Shown in pieces: positions 8,484 to 16,668 of a DNA stretch of 64,000 bases (position 1 is its first letter; every line of letters begins with the position of its first letter). The notes beneath the pieces were generated by a model, which had not been told where the DNA came from, made no database searches, and worked only from the letters and a program-made list of their open reading frames with translations. The position numbers and the translations under genes are program-made. This DNA comes from Streptomyces sp. NBC_01445 (GTDB lineage: Bacteria > Actinomycetota > Actinomycetes > Streptomycetales > Streptomycetaceae), in contig NZ_CP109485.1 of the NCBI RefSeq assembly GCF_035918235.1, positions 7,851,001 through 7,915,000 on the forward strand, in the 5' to 3' direction.

Positions 8484-9272
8484 ATGCTGTCGGCCAAGAG
8501 CCTGTTCCAGGAGATCCTCGACGACGACGAGTCCTTCCGGCTCTTCTGCTCCATCGCGGCGAGCGGGGAGTCGCAGGGAGGCTGGGAGAACGGCCGTATC
8601 GCCGCGCTCGTCCCCGCCGGCGAGCGTGACCTCGCGCCCAAGGTGGCGCGGCACGGTGCCGACGAGGACAAACACGGGCGGATCTTCAACGCCCTGATGA
8701 AGAAGCGCGGCCTGAAGCCCGTGGACGTCCCGCCGGAGACCGACTACACGATGCTCCTGGAGAAGCACGGCATCGGCCTCGCGCACGAGCAGCTCAAGGC
8801 CGACGAACCGCTCACCGTGCGGGACATCGTCACGTATCTCGCCCACAGCCGGGTCACCGAGCAGCGGGCCTCCGAGCAGATGGACCTGCTGCGCAAGTAC
8901 TTCGCGGACGACCCGGACATCGGCCGCGCGGTGAAGATGATCTCGGCCGACGAGGACAACCATCTCGCGTACTGCCACGAGGAGCTGCTGCGCTTCGCGT
9001 ACGCGGGCCACGGCCGCGACATCCAGCGCATCCTGCGCGAGTGCGCCCTGGAGGAGATCCGCGTCTACCGCGGCGTCAGCCTCGCCGTGATGCACCACAT
9101 GGGGCACATCCTGCGCTGGCCGAAGCCCAAGGCGGCCCTGCTCGCGGCGGGTATCCACGCCATGTACGCGTACGAACGTCTGGTCGGCTGGCGGCGGATG
9201 GTGTCCCTGGAGATGCCGGAGCGGCGCAACGCGCTGGGCGGGCCCGCGACGAGCGCGGTCGAGTTCGCGTAG
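8484..9272 (+). CDS. Ferritin-like diiron-domain protein
   Basis: A 262-residue helical protein with two iron-ligand motifs of the ferritin-like fold: DEDKHGRIFNAL early and ADEDNHLAYCHEELL in the second half, each giving ExxH. The ATG at 8484 has GGAGG 8 bases upstream; a GTG at 8475 overlaps that site and is rejected. There are no membrane segments, although FAYAGHGRDIQR and the C-terminal helix are amphipathic. A diiron oxidase or hydroxylase role is likely; the substrate is unknown. Its stop lies only 20 bases from the convergent corA stop, with no separate terminator visible. Confidence 0.8.
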   Translation: MLSAKSLFQEILDDDESFRLFCSIAASGESQGGWENGRIAALVPAGERDLAPKVARHGADEDKHGRIFNALMKKRGLKPVDVPPETDYTMLLEKHGIGLAHEQLKADEPLTVRDIVTYLAHSRVTEQRASEQMDLLRKYFADDPDIGRAVKMISADEDNHLAYCHEELLRFAYAGHGRDIQRILRECALEEIRVYRGVSLAVMHHMGHILRWPKPKAALLAAGIHAMYAYERLVGWRRMVSLEMPERRNALGGPATSAVEFA

Positions 9273-9292
9273 GCCCCCGCGGGAGGCGCGCG

Positions 9293-10300
9293 CTACAGCC
9301 AGCCGCGCCGCTTGAACGTCCGGAACAGCAGCAGCTCCAGGGAGATCATCAGGAGGATCACCAGCGGATACGACCACGTCCAGTGCAGCTCCGGCATGTG
9401 GTCGAAGTTCATGCCGTAGACGCCCGCGATCAGTGTCGGGACCGCGACCATGGCGGCGTACGCCGAGATCTTCCGCATGTCGTCGTTCTGCCGCACGCCC
9501 ATCTGTGCCAGATGCGCCGACAGGATGTCCGAGACGAGCCGGTCCAGGGAGTCCACGGACTCGTTGACGCGCAGGAGGTGGTCGCTGACGTCGCGGAAGA
9601 ACGGCCGCGCCGATTCGTTCACGAAGGGCACGGGTCCCATGGACGGGCCGGTTCCGGAAAGCTTGGCCAAGGGGGGCATCAGCGGGCCCGTGGCCCTGCG
9701 GAACTCCAGGATCTGGCGCTTGAACGTGTAGATCCTGGACGCCGTGTTGCGCGAGCCGCCCCCCTCCGGCGAGAACACCTCAGCCTCCAGCTCCTCCATG
9801 TCGGTCTGGAGCTCGGTCGCGACCTCCAGGTAGTGGTCGACGGTCGCGTCGGCGATCGAGTACAGGACCGCGGTGGGCCCGTGCCGCAGCACATCGGGAT
9901 CGGCTTCGAGCCGCTTGCGTACGGCTTTAAGGGGCGCGCCCTCGCCGTGCCGGACGGTCACCACGAACGAGTCGCCCATGAAGAGCATGACCTCACCGGA
10001 GGACACCTTGTCGCTGTCCGGCTCGTACACGACCGGCTTGAGCACCACGAACAGCGAGTCGTCGTACACGTCCAGCTTCGGCCGCTGATGCGCCTTGAGC
10101 GCGTCCTCGACGGCCAGCGGATGCAGCCCGAACTCGTCGCTGACCCGCGCGAACTCGTCCTCCGTCGGTTCGTAGAGGCCGATCCAGACGAAGGAGTGAC
10201 CCTCGACCCTGGCCTCGGCGAGCGCGTCGGAGAAGTCCGCGGGCCCTTCGGTCCTGCGCCCGTCGCGATAGATGCCGCAGTCGACGATCACCCTTCGCAT
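9293..10300 (-). CDS. corA: CorA-family magnesium/cobalt transporter
   Basis: A 335-residue inner-membrane channel. A long cytoplasmic N-terminal domain carries helical heptad-rich segments (ELQTDMEELEAEVF). Two C-terminal membrane helices follow: ISAYAAMVAVPTLIAGVYGMNF, ending in the family GMN selectivity motif, and YPLVILLMISLELLLF, with a basic KRRGWL tail. It works as a pentamer for Mg2+ influx. The chosen ATG at 10300 gives the usual MRRVIVDC start; an in-frame ATG at 10327 is possible and neither has an ideal ribosome site. A long inverted repeat lies upstream (10339-10415). Confidence 0.88.
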   Translation of the reverse strand: MRRVIVDCGIYRDGRRTEGPADFSDALAEARVEGHSFVWIGLYEPTEDEFARVSDEFGLHPLAVEDALKAHQRPKLDVYDDSLFVVLKPVVYEPDSDKVSSGEVMLFMGDSFVVTVRHGEGAPLKAVRKRLEADPDVLRHGPTAVLYSIADATVDHYLEVATELQTDMEELEAEVFSPEGGGSRNTASRIYTFKRQILEFRRATGPLMPPLAKLSGTGPSMGPVPFVNESARPFFRDVSDHLLRVNESVDSLDRLVSDILSAHLAQMGVRQNDDMRKISAYAAMVAVPTLIAGVYGMNFDHMPELHWTWSYPLVILLMISLELLLFRTFKRRGWL

Positions 10301-10338
10301 TCTTCCCAGGTGGCGCCGGGCCCGCATGTCGCGAGGCG

Positions 10339-10415
10339 AGGGGGCGTCTGAAAGTTCCCGTGGAGCAAGGAGTGCCGGTCGTCGGGACGCCGCGGGGAAC
10401 CTTCAGACACCCCCT
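10339..10415. repeat. Long inverted repeat in the corA / phosphomutase divergent promoter
   Basis: Arms 10339-10359 and 10395-10415 pair at 19 of 21 positions; the two mismatches are both A/C. The arm core is GTCTGAA-R-GTTCCC. The repeat lies between two divergently transcribed genes, ending 12 bases before the plus-strand start codon. It could be a paired operator or an RNA stem-loop. Confidence 0.7.
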
Positions 10416-10427
10416 AGGCTTGCCCGC

Positions 10428-11114
10428 ATGCCCACGCTGATTCTCGTCCGGCACGGACGCTCCACCGCCAACACCGCGGGCCTGCTCGCCGGCTGGACCC
10501 CCGGTGTGTCCCTCGACGAGCGCGGCGCCGCGCAGGCCGCCGCGCTGCCGGGGCGGCTGGCCGCGGTGCCCCTCGCCGAGATCGTCACCAGCCCCCTCCA
10601 GCGCTGTCAGGAGACCCTGGCCCCGCTCCTCGCCGCCCGCCCGGAGCTCACCCCCCACACCGAGGACCGCATCGGCGAGTGCCACTACGGCGACTGGTCG
10701 GGCCGCAAGCTCGCCGAGCTCGTCGACGACCCGCTGATGGAGGTCGTGCAGCAGCACCCGTCGGCCGCCGCGTTCCCCGGCGGCGAGTCCATGCGGGCCA
10801 TGCAGCACCGGGCCGCAGAGGCCGTACGCGAGTGGAACGCGCGCGTGGAGCGCGACCACGGCCCCGACGCCACCTACCTGATGTGCTCGCACGGCGACAT
10901 CATCAAGTCGCTCGTCGCGGACGCCATAGGGCTTCATCTGGACCTCTTCCAGCGCATCTCCGTGGAGCCCTGCTCCGTCACCGCGATCCGTTACACCCGG
11001 CTCCGCCCCTATCTCGTACGCCTCGGCGACACCGGCGACTTCGCGTCGCTCGCCCCGCGCGAGAAGCCGGCCGAGGGGGACGCACCGGTCGGGGGCGGTG
11101 CGGGCGCCCCGTGA
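10428..11114 (+). CDS. Histidine phosphatase, MSMEG_4193-type phosphomutase-like protein
   Basis: A 228-residue histidine phosphatase-fold protein. The catalytic LVRHGRST motif is at residues 5-12, the second histidine is in MCSHGDII, and the partner acidic region is ECHYGDW. The ATG at 10428 puts the RHG motif at the usual extreme N-terminus. This subfamily (TIGR03848 type) is found next to the DUF3090 and SCO1664-type genes and mshC in actinobacteria, exactly as here. The shared biochemical role of this set is not established. A TAGGCT hexamer is 8 bases upstream of the ATG, so a very short leader is possible. Confidence 0.85.
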   Translation: MPTLILVRHGRSTANTAGLLAGWTPGVSLDERGAAQAAALPGRLAAVPLAEIVTSPLQRCQETLAPLLAARPELTPHTEDRIGECHYGDWSGRKLAELVDDPLMEVVQQHPSAAAFPGGESMRAMQHRAAEAVREWNARVERDHGPDATYLMCSHGDIIKSLVADAIGLHLDLFQRISVEPCSVTAIRYTRLRPYLVRLGDTGDFASLAPREKPAEGDAPVGGGAGAP

Positions 11115-11214
11115 TCGTCCGCCGCAGTAGGGTGAAGCCGTCGCAGTAACTGCAGTTGTTGCCGCGCCCGATCAAGCGGTCGGTCCCAGCAGTCGATTCC
11201 AATGGAGACAGGAC

Positions 11215-11805
11215 GTGTCCCGTCAGGTGTTCCTCTACGACCCCCCGGAGCGCTTCGTGGCCGGCACGGTCGGGCTCCCCGGGCGCCGCACCTTCTTCCT
11301 CCAGGCCTCGGACGGCGCCCGTGTGACGAGTGTGGCCCTGGAGAAGACCCAGGTCGCCGCGCTGGCCGAGCGCATGGACGAGCTCCTCGACGAGGTCGTG
11401 CGCCGCAGCGGCGGGAACGCGCCCGTGCCCGCCGTCGTGCCCACGGAGATCCACGACACCGCGCCCCTGGAGTCGCCCGTCGACGAGGAGTTCCGGGTCG
11501 GCACGATGGCCCTCGCCTGGGACGGCGAGGAGGAGCGGATGATCGTCGAGGCGCAGGCGCTCGTCGAGCTCGACGCGGACACCGACGAGGACCTCGCGGA
11601 GGCCGAGGAACGGCTGCTCCAGGACGAGGAGAACGGCCCCCCGATGCTGCGGGTCCGGCTCACCGGCGTACAGGCGCGCGCGTTCGCCAAGCGCGCCCTG
11701 GACGTCGTGAACGCCGGGCGTCCGCCGTGCCCCCTGTGCAGTCTGCCGCTCGACCCGGAGGGACACGTATGCCCGCGTCAGAACGGATACCGGCGAGGAG
11801 CGTGA
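11215..11805 (+). CDS. DUF3090 family protein
   Basis: A 196-residue conserved actinobacterial protein that starts with GTG and reads RQVFLYDPPERFVAGTVGLPG, the usual DUF3090 start. A helical middle (ALAERMDELLDEVVRRSGG) is followed by an acidic segment. The C-terminus is a zinc-ribbon-like end, CPLCSLPLDPEGHVCP, with three cysteines and a histidine that could bind a metal. No catalytic residues are recognised. It overlaps the next gene by 37 bases, so the two are translationally coupled. Its constant company with the phosphomutase-like and kinase-like genes suggests a joint, still undefined, role. Confidence 0.85.
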   Translation: MSRQVFLYDPPERFVAGTVGLPGRRTFFLQASDGARVTSVALEKTQVAALAERMDELLDEVVRRSGGNAPVPAVVPTEIHDTAPLESPVDEEFRVGTMALAWDGEEERMIVEAQALVELDADTDEDLAEAEERLLQDEENGPPMLRVRLTGVQARAFAKRALDVVNAGRPPCPLCSLPLDPEGHVCPRQNGYRRGA

Positions 11806-12605
11806 CCGTCTCGGACACGGACCTCCTCATCAGGGGCGAGCTGGCGGTCCGGGGGCGCATCCGCGAGGCGTCGAACGCGGTGCTCCTGTGCACGGTCACC
11901 CACGAGGGCCGCGAGGCGTCCTGCGTGTACAAGCCCGTCGCCGGTGAGCGCCCCCTGTGGGACTTCCCCGACGGCAATCTCGCCCGGCGCGAGGTCGCCG
12001 CCTACGAGGTGTCCCAGGCCCTCGGCTGGAGCCTCGTACCGCCGACCGTCCTGCGCGACGGGCCCTACGGCGAAGGCATGTGCCAGCTGTGGATCGACCA
12101 GCCCGACGAGCCCGTCGAAGGCGGTGAGCTGCTCGCCCTCGTGGAGGGCGAGGAGCCGGGCGACGGCTGGAAGGCCGTCGGGTTCGCGGAGGTCGGCGAG
12201 GGGCGCACCGCGCTGCTCGTGCACTCCGACGACGTACGGCTGCGGCGCCTCGCCGTGCTCGACGCGGTGATCAACAACGGCGACCGCAAGGGCGGCCACC
12301 TCCTCGTCGACGCCGAAGGGCGCCTGTTCGGCATCGACCACGGCGTCTCCTTCAACACCGAGGACAAGCTGCGCACGCTTCTGTGGGGCTGGGCGGGGGA
12401 GCCCCTGACCGGGGAGGCGACCGAGGCCCTCAAGACGCTCACGGGCGCTCTGGGGACCGGGAAACCCCTCGCGCTGCGGCTCGCGGAGCTGATCACCGAG
12501 GCCGAGCTGCAGGCCGTACGCGCACGGGTCGACGCGATGCTCACGACCGGGAAGCACCGGGAGCCGAGCGGGGAGTGGCCCGCCATCCCCTGGCCGCCCG
12601 TCTGA
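11769..12605 (+). CDS. SCO1664 family protein, atypical kinase-like fold
   Basis: A 278-residue protein of the TIGR03843 (SCO1664) type. GGAGGG at 11757-11762 precedes the ATG at 11769; a GTG at 11802 is an alternative with poor spacing. The segment VINNGDRKGGHLLVD (about residues 155-169), followed by LFGIDHGVSFN, resembles the catalytic loop and metal-binding motif of PI3/4-kinase and HipA-type folds, and CVYKPVAGERP could carry the ATP-binding lysine. That makes a phosphotransferase role likely, but the substrate is unknown. It is the last gene of the phosphomutase-like/DUF3090 set, about 640 bases before mshC. Confidence 0.82.
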   Translation: MPASERIPARSVTVSDTDLLIRGELAVRGRIREASNAVLLCTVTHEGREASCVYKPVAGERPLWDFPDGNLARREVAAYEVSQALGWSLVPPTVLRDGPYGEGMCQLWIDQPDEPVEGGELLALVEGEEPGDGWKAVGFAEVGEGRTALLVHSDDVRLRRLAVLDAVINNGDRKGGHLLVDAEGRLFGIDHGVSFNTEDKLRTLLWGWAGEPLTGEATEALKTLTGALGTGKPLALRLAELITEAELQAVRARVDAMLTTGKHREPSGEWPAIPWPPV

Positions 12606-12712
12606 GCCCACCCTTGTGCGCCCTGCGGTCCGCGCTGTCCGGGGGCGCATGTCAGCGGCTGCGGCTACGTTCGAAGAGACCCTCGAGGGGTCCCTGGAAC
12701 GGAGGCCATGCC

Positions 12713-13153
12713 GTGAAACTGATCGTCGAGGACCGGATCGACCGGCCCGTGAAGGACGTGTTCAACTCCATCGTGAGCCCGGAGGGGCTGTCCAGTTTCT
12801 TCACGGCTGACGCCTCCGCCCCGATGATCCCCAACACCACGGTGACCTGGCGTTTCGGCCATGTCGACGCGACGTTCGACGTCGCGGTCGGGCCCGTGGA
12901 GACGGACCGGCTGATCTCGTGGAGCTGGCCCGGGGGAGACGTGACCATCGAGCTGGAGCGGGCCGACGACGGCGCGGCCACCCTTCTCACGATCACCGAG
13001 CAGCCCATGGGGCAGAGCCTGGAGGGCGCCGCGCGCGCCGTCGGGCAGACCCAGGGGTGGACATACTTCGTGACGGGGCTCAGAGCCCATCTGCTGCACG
13101 GCATCCGCCACTTCGGACTCTCGGGATCCATCCGTGCCACCGTCGAGGCCTGA
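12713..13153 (+). CDS. SRPBCC (AHSA1-like) protein
   Basis: A 146-residue START/AHSA1-fold protein. It starts with GTG at 12713, GGAGG lying 7 bases upstream, and reads KLIVEDRIDRPVKDVFNSIVSPEGLSSFF, the usual first strand and helix of the hydrophobic-cavity fold. It ends in a long helix containing GWTYFVTGLRAHLLHG. Such proteins bind lipids or hydrophobic ligands or act as chaperone partners; no ligand can be deduced. It stands alone between the SCO1664-type gene and mshC. Confidence 0.78.
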   Translation: MKLIVEDRIDRPVKDVFNSIVSPEGLSSFFTADASAPMIPNTTVTWRFGHVDATFDVAVGPVETDRLISWSWPGGDVTIELERADDGAATLLTITEQPMGQSLEGAARAVGQTQGWTYFVTGLRAHLLHGIRHFGLSGSIRATVEA

Positions 13154-13245
13154 CATGGCACCCCGGCGGACCGCAAGAGGGCCTTCCCGGCCATCGGACC
13201 AGGTCCGGTTCGTATGCGGAAGCTCCGTCCGGTTAGGCTCATGGC

Positions 13246-14475
13246 ATGCATGCCTGGCCCGCTTCTGAGGTCCCCGTCCTGCCTGGCAAGGGCCGCGACC
13301 TGAGGATCCACGACACCGCGACCGATGGCCTCGTCACCCTCGAGCCCGGTCCCGTCGCCCGTATCTACGTCTGCGGGATCACCCCGTACGACGCGACCCA
13401 TATGGGTCACGCGGCGACCTACAACGCGTTCGACCTCGTTCAGCGCGTGTGGCTCGACACCAAGCGGCAGGTTCATTACGTCCAGAACGTGACGGACGTC
13501 GACGATCCGCTGCTCGAGCGCGCGATCCGTGACGGCGTCGACTGGACCGGACTCGCAGAGCGCGAGACCGCCCTCTTCCGCGAGGACATGACCGCCCTGC
13601 GGATGCTGCCGCCGCAGCACTACATCGGAGCCGTCGAGGCGATACCCGGCATCGTGCCGCTCGTCGAACGGCTCCGGGACATGGGCGCCGCCTACGAACT
13701 CGAGGGCGACGTCTACTTCTCCGTCGAGTCCGACCCCCACTTCGGCCAGGTCTCCCGCCTGGACGCCGCGGCGATGCGGCTGCTGTCCGCCGAGCGCGGC
13801 GGCGACCCGGACCGCCCGGGCAAGAAGAACCCGCTCGACCCGATGCTGTGGATGGCCGCCCGCGAGGGCGAGCCCAGCTGGGACGGCGGCTCGCTGGGCC
13901 AGGGGCGTCCCGGCTGGCACATCGAATGTGTCGCCATCGCCCTCGACCACCTCGGCATGGGCTTCGACGTCCAGGGCGGAGGGTCCGATCTGGCCTTTCC
14001 GCACCACGAGATGGGCGCCTCGCACGCGCAGGTGCTCACCGGCGAGTTCCCGATGGCCAAGGCGTACGTCCACGCCGGCATGGTCGCGCTCGACGGCGAG
14101 AAGATGTCCAAGTCCAAGGGCAACCTCGTCTTCGTCTCGAAGCTGCGACGCGACGGGACCGACCCGGCCGCGATCCGCCTCGCGCTCCTCGCGCACCACT
14201 ACCGGGCCGACTGGGAGTGGACCGACCAGGTCCTGAGCGACGCTGTCGAGCGGCTTGGCCGGTGGCGTGCCGCCGTCTCCCGGCCCGACGGACCGTCCGC
14301 CGCGGCGCTCGTCGAGGAGATCCGCGAAGCGCTGTCGAGCGACCTCGACGCACCGGCGGCGCTGCTCGCCGTGGACCGCTGGGCCGCCCTTCAGGCGGAG
14401 CAGGGCGGTACGGACGAGGGGGCGCCCGGCGTGGTGTCCCGCGCGGTCGACGCCCTGCTCGGAGTGGCGCTCTAG
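13246..14475 (+). CDS. mshC: L-cysteine:1D-myo-inositol 2-amino-2-deoxy-alpha-D-glucopyranoside ligase
   Basis: MshC makes the cysteine-glucosamine-inositol amide of mycothiol with ATP; it is the penultimate mycothiol step, in the cytosol. The protein has 409 residues and a cysteinyl-tRNA-synthetase-like catalytic core: [16 protein letters not shown] with zinc ligand C43 and the HIGH-type HMGH, a zinc-ligand cysteine in WHIECVA, HHEMG, and KMSKSKGN for ATP. The short C-terminal domain, without a tRNA anticodon-binding region, and the starting [14 protein letters not shown] separate it from true CysS. The neighbouring MSMEG_4193/DUF3090/SCO1664 genes match the usual mshC context. A strong hairpin follows. 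Confidence 0.95.
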   Translation: MHAWPASEVPVLPGKGRDLRIHDTATDGLVTLEPGPVARIYVCGITPYDATHMGHAATYNAFDLVQRVWLDTKRQVHYVQNVTDVDDPLLERAIRDGVDWTGLAERETALFREDMTALRMLPPQHYIGAVEAIPGIVPLVERLRDMGAAYELEGDVYFSVESDPHFGQVSRLDAAAMRLLSAERGGDPDRPGKKNPLDPMLWMAAREGEPSWDGGSLGQGRPGWHIECVAIALDHLGMGFDVQGGGSDLAFPHHEMGASHAQVLTGEFPMAKAYVHAGMVALDGEKMSKSKGNLVFVSKLRRDGTDPAAIRLALLAHHYRADWEWTDQVLSDAVERLGRWRAAVSRPDGPSAAALVEEIREALSSDLDAPAALLAVDRWAALQAEQGGTDEGAPGVVSRAVDALLGVAL

Positions 14476-14519
14476 ACACCCGGGTCCCGGGCCCGGCCCC
14501 GGGATGCAAACAACCCCAA

Positions 14520-14551
14520 CCGCCCCCGAACTCCACGGAGTTCGGGGGCGG
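14520..14551 (+). terminator. mshC terminator hairpin
   Basis: A 14-bp perfect stem with a CACG loop, 44 bases after the mshC stop. It lies between the convergent mshC and parJ genes. Confidence 0.75.
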
Positions 14552-14587
14552 TCACCTTTGCCCCGGGCCATGGCGGTCACAGTTAAA

Positions 14588-14616
14588 GGGCGGTGCACAC
14601 CGTGTGTGCACCGCCC
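14588..14616 (-). terminator. parJ terminator hairpin
   Basis: A 13-bp perfect stem with a three-base loop, 19 bases beyond the parJ stop on the minus strand. Together with the mshC hairpin it forms a double barrier between convergent transcripts. Confidence 0.7.
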
Positions 14617-14635
14617 CTGCTGAGCCGTCGTCGCG

Positions 14636-15676
14636 CTACTCCGGCGAGTCCTCGGAGGAATCGTCCCCGGAGTCCGAGGACGTGTCCGTGTCATCCGTTC
14701 CGCCGGGGGTGTCCGTGCCCGGATCGGGGCGCTGGGGCCGCGGCGGCCGGGTGCGCTCGCTCGGGGTGTCCCGCAGGTACGACGCCGTGTCGCCACCGTC
14801 CGTCGCGTGGCCGGCCGGACCGCCCGGAGGGCCGCCGCCGTCCCTGCGCCGCAGATAGCGCTCGAACTCACGGGCGATCGCCTCACCGGACGCCTCGGGA
14901 AGCTCCGCCGTGTCCCGGGCCTCCTCCAGCGACTGCACGTACTCGGCGACCTCGCTGTCCTCCGCCGCCAGCTGGTCCACGCCCAGCTGCCACGCCCGGG
15001 AGTCCTCGGCCAGCTCGCCCAGCGGGATACGCAGGTCGATCAGGTCCTCCAGCCGGTTGAGCAGCGCCAGCGTCGCCTTCGGGTTCGGCGGCTGCGACAC
15101 GTAGTGGGGCACCGCCGCCCACAGGGAGACCGCGGGGACGCCCGCGTGTGTGCAGGCCTCCTGGAGGATGCCGACGATGCCCGTCGGACCCTCGTACTTG
15201 GTCTCCTCCAGGTCCATGGTGCGCGCCAGGTCCGCGTCGGACGTGACGCCGCTGACCGGCACGGGCCGTGTGTGCGGGGTGTCGCCGAGCAGCGCGCCCA
15301 GGATGACGACCAGCTCGACGCCCAGCTCGTGCGCGAACCCGAGCAGCTCGTTGCAGAACGAACGCCACCGCATCGACGGCTCGATGCCCCGGACCAGGAC
15401 CAGGTCGCGCGGCTTGTCGCCGCCGACCCTGACCACGGAGAGCCGGGTCGTCGGCCAAGTGATCTTGCGCACGCCGCCGTCGAGCCACACCGTCGGCCGG
15501 TTGACCTGGAAGTCGTAGTAGTCCTCGGCGTCGAGCGCCGCGAACACCTCGCCCTTCCACTCCTTGTCGAGATGCGCGACCGCGGCAGAGGCGGCGTCAC
15601 CGGCATCGTTCCAGCCTTCGAACGCGGCCACCATGACCGGGTCGACCAGCTCGGGAACCCCCTCGAGCTCGATCAC
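14636..15676 (-). CDS. parJ: PAC2 family protein ParJ, ParA-interacting chromosome segregation factor
   Basis: A 346-residue PAC2-family protein starting VIELEGVPELVDPVMVAAFEGWND. The GTG at 15676 has AAGGAGG 6 bases upstream, which decides the start over the long upstream in-frame extension. The PAC2 core includes RWRSFCNELLGFAHELG and LGALLGDTPHTRPVPV. The C-terminus is an acidic Ser/Asp-rich tail. In S. coelicolor ParJ binds ParA and modulates its polymerisation during sporulation septation (established for SCO1662). Position beside mshC supports the name. A 15-base GC palindrome at 15718-15732 lies in its promoter region. Confidence 0.88.
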   Translation of the reverse strand: MIELEGVPELVDPVMVAAFEGWNDAGDAASAAVAHLDKEWKGEVFAALDAEDYYDFQVNRPTVWLDGGVRKITWPTTRLSVVRVGGDKPRDLVLVRGIEPSMRWRSFCNELLGFAHELGVELVVILGALLGDTPHTRPVPVSGVTSDADLARTMDLEETKYEGPTGIVGILQEACTHAGVPAVSLWAAVPHYVSQPPNPKATLALLNRLEDLIDLRIPLGELAEDSRAWQLGVDQLAAEDSEVAEYVQSLEEARDTAELPEASGEAIAREFERYLRRRDGGGPPGGPAGHATDGGDTASYLRDTPSERTRPPRPQRPDPGTDTPGGTDDTDTSSDSGDDSSEDSPE

Positions 15677-15860
15677 CCAGCGCCTCCTTCCGACGTTCCC
15701 CCAGTGCCCTGATGGCCTGGGGGGACCCCCCATCGCGTACCTGCCCACCTTACGGCGTCCGCGAGGGCCATCCGCAGCCCCCTTGTACGGGGGAGTGACC
15801 GGATCACTGCCCCACGATCCGCCCTCGCACTCCCCCTTCACGCCCGTAGCGGAACCCGTA

Positions 15861-16532
15861 TCAGAGTGTCGAGCGCAGCCACTGCTCCACGCTCGCGATG
15901 TGCACCGTCGCCCACGACCGGGCCGCCTCCGCGTCACCGTCGCGCAGCGCCGCCAGGATCGCCCGGTGCTCGTGCAGGGTCCGGCTGACCGCGTCCTCCT
16001 GCGTCAGGCCACGCCAGACGCGGGCCCGGGTCGTCGGGCCGGACAGGCCGTCGAGGAGCGAGCACAGGACCGAGTTGCCCGAGCTCTGCACGATGCCGCG
16101 GTGGAACTCCAGGTCGGAGGCGACGAGTTCCTCCACCGAGGGCGCGGGGCCGAGCGCGTCCAGCTGGGCCGCGAGCGCGTCGAGCCGCGCCTCGTCGATC
16201 CGGGTCGCGGCCATCGCGGTCGCGGCCGGCTCCAGGATGCGGCGCACCGCGAGGAATTCGAGGACGGTGTCGTCGCGGTGGAAGTCGACGACGAAACTCA
16301 GGGCTTCGAGGAGGAGTTGGGGGTCGAGGCTCGTGACGTACGTCCCGTCGCCCTGCCGCACGTCGAGGATGCGGATGAGGGACAGGGCGCGGACGGCCTC
16401 GCGCAGGGAGTTGCGGGAGAGGCCGAGGTCGGCGGCGAGTTCGCTCTCCTTCGGGAGGCGGTCGCCCGGGCGCAGGGCGCCGGAGACGATCATGCCTTTG
16501 ATCTTCTCGATGGCCTCGTCGGTGACGGCCAT
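15861..16532 (-). CDS. FadR/FCD-type GntR family transcriptional regulator
   Basis: A 223-residue regulator. The N-terminal winged HTH reads GALRPGDRLPKESELAADLGLSRNSLREAVRAL, followed by the wing GDGTYV (about residues 1-68). The C-terminal all-helical FCD effector domain has metal-ligand-type positions in SDLEFHRGIVQSSGN and LHEHRAIL. GGGAGG lies 6 bases before the ATG at 16532. It sits directly downstream of the Rieske operon on the same strand, with its own promoter holding the palindrome CCGATGTATCGG. An identical 11-mer in the operon/importer promoter suggests it represses both itself and the pathway until it binds a substrate or intermediate. Confidence 0.85.
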   Translation of the reverse strand: MAVTDEAIEKIKGMIVSGALRPGDRLPKESELAADLGLSRNSLREAVRALSLIRILDVRQGDGTYVTSLDPQLLLEALSFVVDFHRDDTVLEFLAVRRILEPAATAMAATRIDEARLDALAAQLDALGPAPSVEELVASDLEFHRGIVQSSGNSVLCSLLDGLSGPTTRARVWRGLTQEDAVSRTLHEHRAILAALRDGDAEAARSWATVHIASVEQWLRSTL

Positions 16533-16554
16533 GGCGGCCTCCCTGTCCTCGGTT

Positions 16555-16596
16555 GGAGCGCCACCGTCTGGAGCGCCAATACCTCCGATGTATCGG
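16555..16596 (-). promoter_or_regulatory. Promoter region of FCD regulator with direct repeat and palindrome
   Basis: Two direct GGAGCGCCA copies (16555-16563 and 16570-16578) are followed by the perfect palindrome CCGATGTATCGG (16585-16596), 53 bases before the start codon. TCCGATGTATC (16584-16594) recurs exactly at 26851-26861, so this is the predicted operator of the adjacent regulator. Confidence 0.55.
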
Positions 16597-16668
16597 CCCA
16601 TTATGTGGGTAGTGAGGGGGTGCGCGGTGCCGGTGCCGGCGTACTCGTACCGGCACCGCGCCCGGACG

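Noticed and set aside
13246..14475. Second cysteinyl-tRNA synthetase
   Set aside because: The core is CysS-like, but length, start, short C-terminal domain and neighbours identify MshC.
15677..15860. Attachment site or insertion scar at the left edge of the island
   Set aside because: No direct repeat shared with 37145-37268, no tRNA gene and no integrase or transposase was found.
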